Shown here piece after piece: positions 16,703-24,729 of a stretch of DNA of 53,542 nucleotides (position 1 is its first letter; each line of letters starts with the position of its first letter). The notes under the pieces are model-generated. The model did not search any database. It saw only the letters and a program-made list of their open reading frames with translations, and had not been told where the DNA came from. Source of the stretch: an uncultured Acidobacteriia bacterium (GTDB lineage: Bacteria > Acidobacteriota > Terriglobia > Bryobacterales > Bryobacteraceae); NCBI GenBank assembly GCA_903881085.1, contig CAIRSA010000290.1, positions 1 through 53,542 on the forward strand, read 5' to 3'. Made by a program: the position numbers and the translations under genes.

Positions 16703-17926
16703 ATGACTACCTTTACAAGACGCAGTGCACTGCAAACCTTGCTGGCTGGATTGCCTGCAGGTTGGGCCGGAAACGTTTACGCCAGCGACGCGCCGGAAAC
16801 GAAGACCATGCGCTTCGGCATGATCGCGCTCACCGATTGCGCCTCCATTGTAATGGCGCATGAACTGGGCCTCTTCAAGAAATACGGCATCGATTCCGTG
16901 GTGTCGAAAGAAGCCTCGTGGGCCGTGATTCGCGACAAGCTGAGCCTGGGTGAGAACCATGCCACGCACATGCTGCTTGGCATGCCATTCGCTTCCACCA
17001 TGGGTCTTGCCGGTTCGCCGGTGAAGCCGATGATCGTCCCATGGCTGCTCAACCGCAACGGTCAGGCAATCACACTCACCACGGAATTGAAGAACGCCGG
17101 AGTGCGGACTCCGAAGCAACTCAAGCCGATCGTGGACAAGAAGAAAGCCGCGGGTCAGCCCATGAACTTTGCCATCACGTTTCCTCCAGGCACGCACGCC
17201 ATGTGGATGCGCTATTGGCTGGCTTCGGGCGGCATTCATCCGGACAAGGACATCAGCCTCATCACCGTTCCACCGGCGCAGATGATCGCCAATATGAAGG
17301 TGGGCAAGATGGATGGCTTCTGCGTTGGAGAGCCTTGGAATCTACGCGCCATCTCCGATGGCATCGGCTTCACTGCCATCACGACACAGCAGATGTGGGT
17401 GGATCATCCGGAGAAGGTCTGCGCCTTCACCGAAGAGTTCGCTGGCAAGAATCCGAAGACTGTGAAGGCCGTTCTCAAGGCCCTGCATGAATCCAGCGTC
17501 TTCATCGACAAAATGGAGAACCGCGAAAAGGTCGCCGATACCATCTCTAAGCCGACCTATATCAACTGCCCGAAAGAGGTGATTCTCGCGCGGTTGCAGG
17601 GCACTTATGATTACGGCGACGGCCGCAAGGAGAAGGACCCGAACTACATGATCTTCTCCAATCGCAACTGCAACTATCCGCAGAAGACCTTCGGCATGTG
17701 GTGGCTGAGCCAGTTCCGCCGCTGGGGCATGGTGAAGCAGGCGCCCGATTATGCCGGCATTACCAAGCGCGTGCTGCGCTCCGACATCTATATGGAAGCG
17801 ATGAAGGAGATCGGCGTCACGCCCAAGGTGCAGGACATGCAGAAGCAGAAGCTGTTTGACGGCGTGTTCGATCCGGCCGAGCCGGAAAAGTACGCCATGA
17901 GCTTTCCTATTCATTCACGGGCGTAA
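16703..17926 (+). CDS. nrtA: Nitrate/nitrite ABC transporter substrate-binding protein (NrtA/CmpA-like)
   Basis: 407 residues. The Tat-like leader MTTFTRRSALQTLLAGL suggests export in folded form. The body matches NrtA/CmpA periplasmic binding proteins: MRFGMIALTDCASIVMAHEL, LLGMPFASTMG, ITFPPGTHAMWMRYWLASGG, PPAQMIANMKVGKMDGFCVG, GEPWNLRAI. The open frame continues upstream inside the porin gene, but the ATG at 16703 with AGGAGAAATC before it is the natural start. The bound anion could be nitrate, nitrite or bicarbonate; the nirBD context favours nitrate/nitrite. Confidence 0.9.
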   Translation: MTTFTRRSALQTLLAGLPAGWAGNVYASDAPETKTMRFGMIALTDCASIVMAHELGLFKKYGIDSVVSKEASWAVIRDKLSLGENHATHMLLGMPFASTMGLAGSPVKPMIVPWLLNRNGQAITLTTELKNAGVRTPKQLKPIVDKKKAAGQPMNFAITFPPGTHAMWMRYWLASGGIHPDKDISLITVPPAQMIANMKVGKMDGFCVGEPWNLRAISDGIGFTAITTQQMWVDHPEKVCAFTEEFAGKNPKTVKAVLKALHESSVFIDKMENREKVADTISKPTYINCPKEVILARLQGTYDYGDGRKEKDPNYMIFSNRNCNYPQKTFGMWWLSQFRRWGMVKQAPDYAGITKRVLRSDIYMEAMKEIGVTPKVQDMQKQKLFDGVFDPAEPEKYAMSFPIHSRA

Positions 17927-17943
17927 GCCAACTGGAGTCAATC

Positions 17944-18714
17944 ATGATTCAAAAGAAACTGATCGCCTTTCTTCTGCCCCTGACGGGCATCGCGCTGGTG
18001 CTGGCCATGTGGTCGGCCACCAGCGCGGGAATCTCCAAAGATCTGCCTTCGCCCATGAAGACCTGGGAAGACAGCAAGATCTACATCATGCAGCCGTTTG
18101 AAAAGCGCGGCGAGATGGATCAGGGTATCGGCCTGCTGGCCTACTATAGCTTGATGCGAGTGGCACGCGGCTTCCTGCTCGCCATCGTCATCGCCACGCC
18201 GCTGGGCTTCCTGCTCGGCATCTCGAACACTATGTTCAAAATGCTCGATCCGGTGATTCAGATTCTGCGGCCGATCTCGCCGCTGGCGTGGCTTCCGCTC
18301 GGCCTGGTGCTGTTCCGCCAATCCGAACCGGCGGCACTGTTCACCATCGCGCTTTGCTCCATGTGGCCAACGGTCATCAATACGATGATGGGCGTGCGTG
18401 CCATTCCTCAGGACTATTGGAACGTAGCGAAGGTGCTGCGCCTTTCGCCGTTCAAAACCTTTGTGAAGGTTCTTGTGCCGGCGACGCTGCCGCATATCTT
18501 CACCGGCTACCGTCTCAGTCTCGGTATCGCCTGGCTGGTGATCGTTGCCAGCGAAATGCTGACTGGCACACCTGGCATCGGAGGCTTCCTGTGGCAGGAA
18601 TATAACAGCCTGATCTACGCACACATCCTGCTTTGCATCCTCACCATCGGCCTGATCGGCTTTGCGCTCGATCGCTTGATGGGCGTGGTGGAAACGAGGC
18701 TCCGGGCCGTATGA
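17944..18714 (+). CDS. nrtB: Nitrate ABC transporter permease (NrtB-like)
   Basis: 256 residues with about six membrane helices and the binding-protein-dependent permease signature (MGVRAIPQDYWNVAKVLRLS, the EAA loop that contacts the ATPase). Other typical segments are RVARGFLLAIVIATPLGFLL and ILRPISPLAWLPLGLVLF. CTGGAG precedes the ATG. Its last bases overlap the next ATG (ATGA). Confidence 0.92.
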   Translation: MIQKKLIAFLLPLTGIALVLAMWSATSAGISKDLPSPMKTWEDSKIYIMQPFEKRGEMDQGIGLLAYYSLMRVARGFLLAIVIATPLGFLLGISNTMFKMLDPVIQILRPISPLAWLPLGLVLFRQSEPAALFTIALCSMWPTVINTMMGVRAIPQDYWNVAKVLRLSPFKTFVKVLVPATLPHIFTGYRLSLGIAWLVIVASEMLTGTPGIGGFLWQEYNSLIYAHILLCILTIGLIGFALDRLMGVVETRLRAV

Positions 18715-19505
18715 TCGAGCTGCGCGGCGTCTCAAAGAAGTACCCCTCGCGCGATGTGATTACCGATATCAATCTGCGCGTGGAAGAGGGCGAGTTTGTC
18801 TCTATCCTGGGCTATAGCGGTGCAGGGAAGACGACGCTGATCTCCATCGCCGCGGGCCTGCGCGAAGCGGATTCGGGCGAAGTGCTCATTGATGGCAAGC
18901 ATATCCAAGGCTTCGCCGATGAGGCGTCGATTGTCTTCCAGAACTACTCGCTGCTGCCCTGGTTTTCCGCATTGGAGAACGTGCGGCTGGCGGTGGATTC
19001 GCGCTTCCATGACTGGCCCAAGGAAAAGCAGAAGAAGCAGGCGGCGAAGTATCTGGAGTTGGTGGGCTTGGGCAATGCGTTTGATAAGACGCCGAAGCAG
19101 CTTTCGGGCGGCATGCGCCAGCGCGTTTCCATCGCCCGCGCATTCGCAACGGAACCGAAGATCCTGTTCCTGGACGAGCCCTTCGGTGCGCTCGATGCGC
19201 TTACCCGGGCCAACCTGCAGACTGAACTGGCGCGCATGTGCGCGTCGGCCGAACGGCCTGTCACCACGCTGATGATCACCAACAATGTGGAGGAGGCGAT
19301 TCTGCTTTCGGACCGCATCGTGCCGCTGAGCAAAGCGCCACGAGCTACTTTGGGACCGTCCGTGACGGTTGGTCTCGCCAAGCCACGCACCACGCAGGCT
19401 CTTGCGCACGATCCGGAATTCATCCGCATCCAGGCGGAGATTGTAGAGTTCCTTACTGGCATCAAACAAAAGACGGAACAGCCCGTTCATGAGGTGAACG
19501 CATGA
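18711..19505 (+). CDS. Nitrate ABC transporter ATPase 1 (NrtC/D-like)
   Basis: 264 residues, starting at ATG 18711 inside the permease stop. Walker A GYSGAGKTT (about 38-46), Q-loop FQNYSLLPW, signature LSGGMRQRVSIARA, Walker B ILFLDEPFGALD, and H-loop region changed to TLMITNNVEEA (Asn where most ABC ATPases have His). It lacks the NrtA-like C-terminal domain of cyanobacterial NrtC. It overlaps the second ATPase by 4 bp. Confidence 0.88.
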   Translation: MIELRGVSKKYPSRDVITDINLRVEEGEFVSILGYSGAGKTTLISIAAGLREADSGEVLIDGKHIQGFADEASIVFQNYSLLPWFSALENVRLAVDSRFHDWPKEKQKKQAAKYLELVGLGNAFDKTPKQLSGGMRQRVSIARAFATEPKILFLDEPFGALDALTRANLQTELARMCASAERPVTTLMITNNVEEAILLSDRIVPLSKAPRATLGPSVTVGLAKPRTTQALAHDPEFIRIQAEIVEFLTGIKQKTEQPVHEVNA

Positions 19506-20299
19506 CCCAGACTCCTCCGCATGTGGAACGGCCGTTGGAGATCACCAGCCTCAGCAAATCGTGGGGTGATTACACCGCGGTCAAAGGCTTCAATGTCCGG
19601 ATTGAGCCGGGCGAGTTTGTTTGCCTGCTGGGCCATTCCGGCTGCGGCAAATCGACAGTGCTTTCGATCATCGCCGGACTCGATAATGCTACGGAAGGCG
19701 GCGTCTGTATTGATGGCCGCGAGATCGATACGCCTGGCACGGATCGCGGCGTCGTGTTCCAGTCTCCGTCTTTGCTGCCGTGGTTGAGCGCGATCGACAA
19801 CGTTACGCTCGCTGCGGCACAGGTCTTTCCGCACTTGACTCGCGCCCAACTTCGCCAGCACGCCATGAAGTATCTGACGCTCACCGGTGTGGATGACGTT
19901 GCCACCGGATCACCGGCGGATCTCTCGCTCGGCACGCAACAGCGGGTTGCCATTGCACGGGCGCTGTCACTGGAACCGCGTTTCCTACTGCTCGACGAAC
20001 CCTTCGGTATGCTTGATACGCTGACGCGCTTCGATCTGCAGGACACATTGCTCGCGGCGTGGGAAAAGAGTCGCAAAACGGTGGTGATGGTGACTCACGA
20101 TATCGATGAAGCGCTGTATCTGGCCGATCGAATCATTCTGATGACCGATGGCCCGGCGTCATACGTCGGCGAGATTATAGGGGTGCCGTTCGAACGTCCT
20201 CGCGCCCGCGCGCAAGTGCTGAAGCACCGTGACTACCACTCGCTGCGCAATCGTGTGCTGGACTTCCTTGAGAACCACGCCAACCACGGCAAGGGCTGA
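19502..20299 (+). CDS. Nitrate ABC transporter ATPase 2 (NrtD-like)
   Basis: 265 residues. Walker A GHSGCGKST, Q-loop FQSPSLLPW, Walker B FLLLDEPFGMLD and a standard H-loop (VVMVTHDIDEAL). The signature motif is degenerate: LSLGTQQRVAIARAL instead of LSGGQ. With ATPase 1 (intact signature, altered H-loop), it should form an asymmetric heterodimer in which one composite site is impaired. It is the last gene of the nirB operon; no nitrate reductase follows. Confidence 0.88.
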   Translation: MTQTPPHVERPLEITSLSKSWGDYTAVKGFNVRIEPGEFVCLLGHSGCGKSTVLSIIAGLDNATEGGVCIDGREIDTPGTDRGVVFQSPSLLPWLSAIDNVTLAAAQVFPHLTRAQLRQHAMKYLTLTGVDDVATGSPADLSLGTQQRVAIARALSLEPRFLLLDEPFGMLDTLTRFDLQDTLLAAWEKSRKTVVMVTHDIDEALYLADRIILMTDGPASYVGEIIGVPFERPRARAQVLKHRDYHSLRNRVLDFLENHANHGKG

Positions 20300-20311
20300 T
20301 ATGGCTTGACC

Positions 20312-20344
20312 CATATGCATCTATAATGCATACTGATGCATATG
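20312..20344 (+). promoter_or_regulatory. Candidate vapBC operator with overlapping -10 box
   Basis: A perfect 9-bp inverted repeat (CATATGCAT at 20312-20320, ATGCATATG at 20336-20344) flanks a central ATGCAT (20326-20331), so ATGCAT occurs three times at 10-14 bp steps. TATAAT lies at 20322-20327. The second arm contains the vapB start. Only 8 nt separate TATAAT from ATG 20336, so the mRNA would be leaderless or nearly so; no ribosome-binding site is present. Binding by the VapBC complex is inferred. Confidence 0.55.
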
Positions 20345-20536
20345 AGAACGACTTTGATCATTGATGAAGCGCTGGTGGAGCGAGCTCGGGAATTGACTGG
20401 CATCCAGGAAAAGACGGCCTTGGTCAGAGAAGGATTAGAGGCGCTCATTGCACGGGAAGCGGGTAAGCGGTTGGCTGCGCTTGGTGGAACACAGCCGAAA
20501 TTGAAAGATGTTCCTCGCAGGCGAACAATTGGATGA
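20336..20536 (+). CDS. vapB: VapB-type antitoxin
   Basis: 66 residues (64 if the ATG at 20342 is used). MRTTLIIDEALVERARELTG and KTALVREGLEALIAREAGKR are the ribbon-helix-helix domain typical of VapB antitoxins (DUF2191 type); the C-terminal tail should wrap and block the VapC active site. The stop overlaps the vapC start (ATGA), ensuring coupled translation. Confidence 0.88.
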   Translation: MHMRTTLIIDEALVERARELTGIQEKTALVREGLEALIAREAGKRLAALGGTQPKLKDVPRRRTIG

Positions 20537-20898
20537 TCCTGGCTGATACATCGATTTGGATTGCGCATTTCCGCTCTCGAAGTGAGGAGTTCGCCGCCCT
20601 TGTTTCCGACGGCCAAATCGTCATGCATCCTCTCATTATTGGGGAACTTGCATGCGGCAATTTGACTTCGCGAGAGAAGGTCTTCTTCCATTTGCGATCA
20701 TTACCCCCGGCGAAGATTGCGACGCACGCGGAGGCGCTTCACACGTTGGAACACCACCGGCTGTGGGGGCGTGGACTTGGTTGGGTAGACATTAGCCTGC
20801 TTGCGTCGGCAATGCTGTCGGGCTGCAATCTTTGGACCTTGGACAAAGGCCTGTCATTGGCGGCGAGGCAGCTGCACTGCAAGCATGTGCCGAACTAA
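20533..20898 (+). CDS. vapC: VapC-type PIN-domain toxin
   Basis: 121 residues with the PIN ribonuclease fold and full acidic quartet: Asp5 (ILADTSIWI), Glu38 (IIGELACG), Asp86 (GWVDISLLA) and Asp104 (LWTLDKGL). Mg2+-dependent RNase toxins of this family cut tRNA or rRNA. It overlaps the convergent DUF2461 gene by 4 bp at the 3' end. Confidence 0.9.
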   Translation: MILADTSIWIAHFRSRSEEFAALVSDGQIVMHPLIIGELACGNLTSREKVFFHLRSLPPAKIATHAEALHTLEHHRLWGRGLGWVDISLLASAMLSGCNLWTLDKGLSLAARQLHCKHVPN

Positions 20899-21629
20899 AA
20901 CTCGTCGTGGCGGGCGGCTGCTTTCTTGACTGCGCCGAGCTTCACCAAGGGTTCATTCAGAAAATCGACAAATGGAGCCATCGCTTTCAGGCGTTTCACT
21001 ACCTCTGGTAGGAATTCTTTAGTCAAGGCTACCTGCGGGTCCAGGTCCGTGCGGTAAAAAATCCAACGCCGGCACTTCAGATACTCGGCCGCTGGGTCAT
21101 CGGCGGCAAAGCCCTTTGGCACGCGCGTCAGCGGATCGCCATGCATCGGCCCCATTAACGCAACCAGCGCTTTGTTTTCGGCCAGTTTCGCAAACTGCTT
21201 TTGATTGGCCGCAATGTGCTGGCGGAGCGCCAGCAACTGTTCGGGCCCGGGCATGTAGATGCCGCCGGCCACTTCGATCTCGTCGGCGCCGACGCTCAAG
21301 TAATAGCCGCCCGCCATGTGCCGGTCCATGCCTTTGCGAGGCAGGCTGGCTGCGATGTGGGTCTTGTAGGGCGTTTTGTCATTGCTGAAACGCGTGTCTC
21401 GATAGATGCGATAAATGACTTTGGCCGGCTCGACAATATGCTCCGGTGCGAAGCGCGCAAGGTGGGAATTGAGTGCTGTCAGGAACTCGATCATCGGCGC
21501 CTTCAGCGTCTCTTCAAAGACCTGTTTACGCGGCTGGAACCACTCCCGCTTATTGTTCTTTTTCAGTTTGCGGAAAAAATCCAAGCCCTCTTTGGGGAAA
21601 CCTTCGAAACCAGATGCCATGCGTGTCAT
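20895..21629 (-). CDS. DUF2461 (TIGR02453) family protein
   Basis: 244 residues. It has the family pattern: FPKEGLDFFRKLKKNNKREW near the N-terminus, VIYRIYRDTRFSNDKTPYKT, AGGYYLSVGADEIEVAGGIY, and a C-terminal helical part. Function is not established. An alternative start is the ATG at 21620 (MASGF). A 12-bp direct repeat, TCATTCTACTGT (21626-21637 and 21639-21650), covers the start. Confidence 0.88.
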   Translation of the reverse strand: MTRMASGFEGFPKEGLDFFRKLKKNNKREWFQPRKQVFEETLKAPMIEFLTALNSHLARFAPEHIVEPAKVIYRIYRDTRFSNDKTPYKTHIAASLPRKGMDRHMAGGYYLSVGADEIEVAGGIYMPGPEQLLALRQHIAANQKQFAKLAENKALVALMGPMHGDPLTRVPKGFAADDPAAEYLKCRRWIFYRTDLDPQVALTKEFLPEVVKRLKAMAPFVDFLNEPLVKLGAVKKAAARHDEF

Positions 21630-21684
21630 TCTACTGTTTCATTCTACTGTGCTGCCGGACGCCAATTCCATATAGAATGTGGTC

Positions 21685-23253
21685 ATGGCATTGGTAGCAG
21701 GCGTGGATTTCGGCACACTCAGTGTGCGCGTTTCGATTGTCGATAGTGAAAAAGGCCGCATAGGATCGGCCACTGCGGACTATCCACTGATCCGGAAAAA
21801 GGAGGATCCCGATTACGCTACGCAGCGTCACGGTCAGCACATGGCCGCTCTGGCAGCCGCATCGAAAGCTGCCGTGAAGCAGGCAGGTGTGGACGGCCAG
21901 AAGATTGAAGCGCTGGCTATCGATACGACCGGGTCGAGCGTTGTCCCGGTTGGCGAGGGGCTTGAACCGTTGGACGAATACTATCTGTGGTGCGATCACC
22001 GCGCGTGGCGCGAAGCTGCGGAGATCACGGCGGCCGCGCATGCCAAACAACTGCCTGCCATTGATCTTTGCGGCGGGACCTATTCATCGGAATGGGGGTT
22101 TTCGAAGCTGCTGCACTGGTTGCGCCACAACCCCGAGCAACGCGGGGCGATGGTCACCGCGCTGGAACATTGCGATATGGTTGCCGCCCACTTGTGCGGC
22201 GTCACAGAGGTTTCTCAGATTCCGCGCAGCATCTGCGCCAACGGCCACAAGTGGATGTGGAACGAAGGGCTCGGCGGCTTCCCGCCGGAAGAGTTCCTGC
22301 AGCACGTTGACCCTCTACTGGCCGGCGTGCGCGGCAAATTGGGCGGCCGGTTTCTAACCTCCGCTGCGATTGCAGGGCATCTCACGCCCCATTGGGCCGC
22401 ACAATTGGGGCTTCGCGCTGGAATCCCGATTCCTGTTGGCGCATTCGATGCGCACTGGGACGCGGTGGGTGCGGGCGTGCGCGAAGGCGACGTGGTGAAC
22501 GTTGTCGGCACGTCGACCTGCATCATGGCGATCGCTGAAAAGGTGGACATGATTCCCGGCGTGTGCGGAATCGTGAAAGGCTCGATTCATCCAGACCGCT
22601 ACGGCATTGAAGCAGGCTTGTCTGCTGTGGGCGATATCTTCGACGCCATTGCGCGCCGTGCCAATACGACTGTTGCGGTGCTCTCGGCGGGACTTGAATC
22701 GTTCCGCGCCGGGCAGACCGGATTGCTGCGCATGAGTTGGGATAACGGCGACCGGACGGTGCTGGTGAATCCTGAATTGGGTGGTGTTACGCTGGGCTGG
22801 AAGCTGACGCACACTGCGCAGGACGAGTTGTTTGCGGCCATCGAAGGCACCGCGTTTCACACGCGCATTATTCTTGAACGCATGGCCGAGCACGGTGTGC
22901 CGATTCATCGCGTGATCAATGGCGGTGGGATTCCGCAGAAGAACGAGACTCTGAATCAGGTCTATGCGAATGTGCTGAACAAGCCGGTGCTGGTGCCGGA
23001 GTCGGATGTTACCAGTTTGGGCGCGGCGATTTTTGCTTTCCTGGCCGCGGGGACTTTTAAGAGTGTTGAGGAGGCGCAGGAGCGGTTGTGCCCGAAGCAT
23101 CGCGTGGTGGAGCCCGATCCGGCGGAGGCTGCGGTGTATGAGAAGCTGTTCGTTCTCTATCGCAAGCTTTACTTTGGGTTGGGGCTGGCTAATTCCGAGG
23201 CTGTAGCCATTGGCGATGTGCTGCCGCAGTTGCGGGCTATTTCACGGGGGTAG
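21685..23253 (+). CDS. araB: Ribulokinase (FGGY kinase)
   Basis: 522 residues. FGGY-family fold: N-terminal phosphate loop GVDFGTLSVRVSIVDSEKG, IDTTGSSVVPV, YLWCDHRAWREA, GTYSSEWGFSKLLHW, the Asp catalytic region GAFDAHWDAVGAGV, VVGTSTCIMAI, and INGGGIPQKNETLNQVYAN near the C-terminus. This motif set points to L-ribulokinase, which phosphorylates L-ribulose with ATP in arabinose catabolism. No araA or araD is nearby. I prefer ATG 21685 over the GTG six bases upstream. It converges on the response-regulator gene with a 12-bp gap. Confidence 0.9.
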   Translation: MALVAGVDFGTLSVRVSIVDSEKGRIGSATADYPLIRKKEDPDYATQRHGQHMAALAAASKAAVKQAGVDGQKIEALAIDTTGSSVVPVGEGLEPLDEYYLWCDHRAWREAAEITAAAHAKQLPAIDLCGGTYSSEWGFSKLLHWLRHNPEQRGAMVTALEHCDMVAAHLCGVTEVSQIPRSICANGHKWMWNEGLGGFPPEEFLQHVDPLLAGVRGKLGGRFLTSAAIAGHLTPHWAAQLGLRAGIPIPVGAFDAHWDAVGAGVREGDVVNVVGTSTCIMAIAEKVDMIPGVCGIVKGSIHPDRYGIEAGLSAVGDIFDAIARRANTTVAVLSAGLESFRAGQTGLLRMSWDNGDRTVLVNPELGGVTLGWKLTHTAQDELFAAIEGTAFHTRIILERMAEHGVPIHRVINGGGIPQKNETLNQVYANVLNKPVLVPESDVTSLGAAIFAFLAAGTFKSVEEAQERLCPKHRVVEPDPAEAAVYEKLFVLYRKLYFGLGLANSEAVAIGDVLPQLRAISRG

Positions 23254-23265
23254 GAGGAATAAATA

Positions 23266-24729
23266 TTACCCTTGAGCTCTGCGGGCTTTTACGTCGATGT
23301 TCAGGCGCTTGATTTTTTGGTTCAACGTTGACAGCGGGATCTTCAAGGCTTCGGCCGCTTCGGTCTGACTGTAGTTGAGCGTCTCCAACTGCTCAATGAT
23401 TTTGCGCCGTTCGAAGTCTGCTACCACCTCATATAACGACGCATCGGCAGCTACGGAACCGCTCTCGTCGCGGCGGATCTTGATGCCGCCCGCATGCAAC
23501 AGATTATCGGGCAGGACATCCACCGGAACAACCTCGCTCGACGCCAGAACCACCGAGCGCTCGACCGCATTTTCCAGTTCGCGCACGTTGCCGGGCCAGT
23601 TGTGGTCCATCAAGATCTGCATCGCCTCCGGCTCGAAATGGAGCTTGGAGTTGTTCGACGAATCGAGGAACTTTTCGTTCTCGCGGCAGTATTTGTTGAA
23701 GAAGTGGTCCACTAAGGCCGGGATGTCTTCCTTGCGGTCGCGCAGAGGGGGCAGCGCGATGTTGATCACGTTCAAGCGGTAGTAAAGATCTTCGCGAAAC
23801 TTCCCCTCGTCCACGGCCCGCCGCAGGTCGGCATTGGTCGCGGCGATGATTCGCACGTCCACGCGCATCACTTCGTTGGAACCGAGCGGTGTGAACTCTT
23901 TTTCCTGAATCACGCGTAACAGCTTGGCTTGCGTCTCAGCGCCGATGGTGCCGATCTCATCGAAGAAGATCGACCCATGGTTGGCCGTCTCAAACGAACC
24001 TTTCCGGTTGGCGATTGCACCGGTGAATGAGCCTTTGATGTGCCCGAACAGCGCGGACTCAAGCAGGTCAGGCGGTAGCGAGCCGCTATTCACCGCGACA
24101 AACATTTTGTCGGCGCGCTGCGAATTGTGGTGAATGGCCTGCGCGATCAGTTCCTTGCCTGTGCCTGTTTCGCCCGTGATCAAAATGGTTGCGCGGCTCG
24201 ACGCGACCTGGCCGACCAGGTCAAGAATGCGCAGCATTCTCTCGCTCTTGCCGACGATGTTGGGAAAGCTGTAGCGCTGTTTGAGCGCGCGGCGAAGTTC
24301 CTGGTTTTCTTTCTCCAGCCGGCCTTTGGAGATCATGCGGCTGATTTCGATGAGCAGCTTTTCGTTGTCCCAGGGCTTGGAGAAATAGTCGTTGGCGCCG
24401 GCCTTCAAAGCCTGGATCGCAACATCGATCGAGCCAAAGGCCGTGATCAGAAATATTGGCGTCTCTTTGTCGCGCTGGCGGACTTCGGCCAACACTTCCA
24501 TGCCGGAGCGGTCAGGCATCATCAGGTCCAGCAAAACCAGATCGTAGAATCCGCGCTCGAGTTTCTTCAGTCCGTCGGTGGCGTTGACGGCCAAGTGAAC
24601 TTCGAAGCCACCTTCCAATGTAAGCAGCGTTTCCAGGCTTTCGCGGATGTCTTCCTCGTCATCGATAACCAGGATGCGCCCCGGGCTCACTTTACCCTTG
24701 GCGCCATCCGCCGGCAGCGTATCATGCAT
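23266..24729 (-). CDS. Sigma-54-dependent response regulator (NtrC family)
   Basis: 487 residues from the ATG at 24729; the frame runs further upstream but only inside the kinase gene. Receiver domain (about 17-135) with Asp23-Asp24 and phosphoacceptor Asp68 (LVLLDLMMP); AAA+ domain (about 160-400) with Walker A GETGTGKE and Walker B HGSIFFDEIGTI; the sigma-54-contact loop reads GSFTGA rather than GAFTGA. A Fis-type helix-turn-helix ends it (LNYSQTEAAEALKIPLSTLN). It is the cognate partner of the kinase gene just upstream: its start overlaps the kinase stop by 8 bp. Targets should have -24/-12 promoters. Confidence 0.93.
   Translation of the reverse strand: MHDTLPADGAKGKVSPGRILVIDDEEDIRESLETLLTLEGGFEVHLAVNATDGLKKLERGFYDLVLLDLMMPDRSGMEVLAEVRQRDKETPIFLITAFGSIDVAIQALKAGANDYFSKPWDNEKLLIEISRMISKGRLEKENQELRRALKQRYSFPNIVGKSERMLRILDLVGQVASSRATILITGETGTGKELIAQAIHHNSQRADKMFVAVNSGSLPPDLLESALFGHIKGSFTGAIANRKGSFETANHGSIFFDEIGTIGAETQAKLLRVIQEKEFTPLGSNEVMRVDVRIIAATNADLRRAVDEGKFREDLYYRLNVINIALPPLRDRKEDIPALVDHFFNKYCRENEKFLDSSNNSKLHFEPEAMQILMDHNWPGNVRELENAVERSVVLASSEVVPVDVLPDNLLHAGGIKIRRDESGSVAADASLYEVVADFERRKIIEQLETLNYSQTEAAEALKIPLSTLNQKIKRLNIDVKARRAQG

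Noticed and set aside
20306..20327. TTGACC and TATAAT upstream of vapB as a standard -35/-10 pair
   Set aside because: They are only 10 bp apart, too close for one sigma-70 promoter. I keep TATAAT as the -10 and do not claim the -35.
21626..21650. 12-bp tandem repeat before the ribulokinase gene as an operator
   Set aside because: TCATTCTACTGT is a direct repeat covering the start of the divergent DUF2461 gene and looks like a simple tandem duplication; no symmetry supports protein binding.
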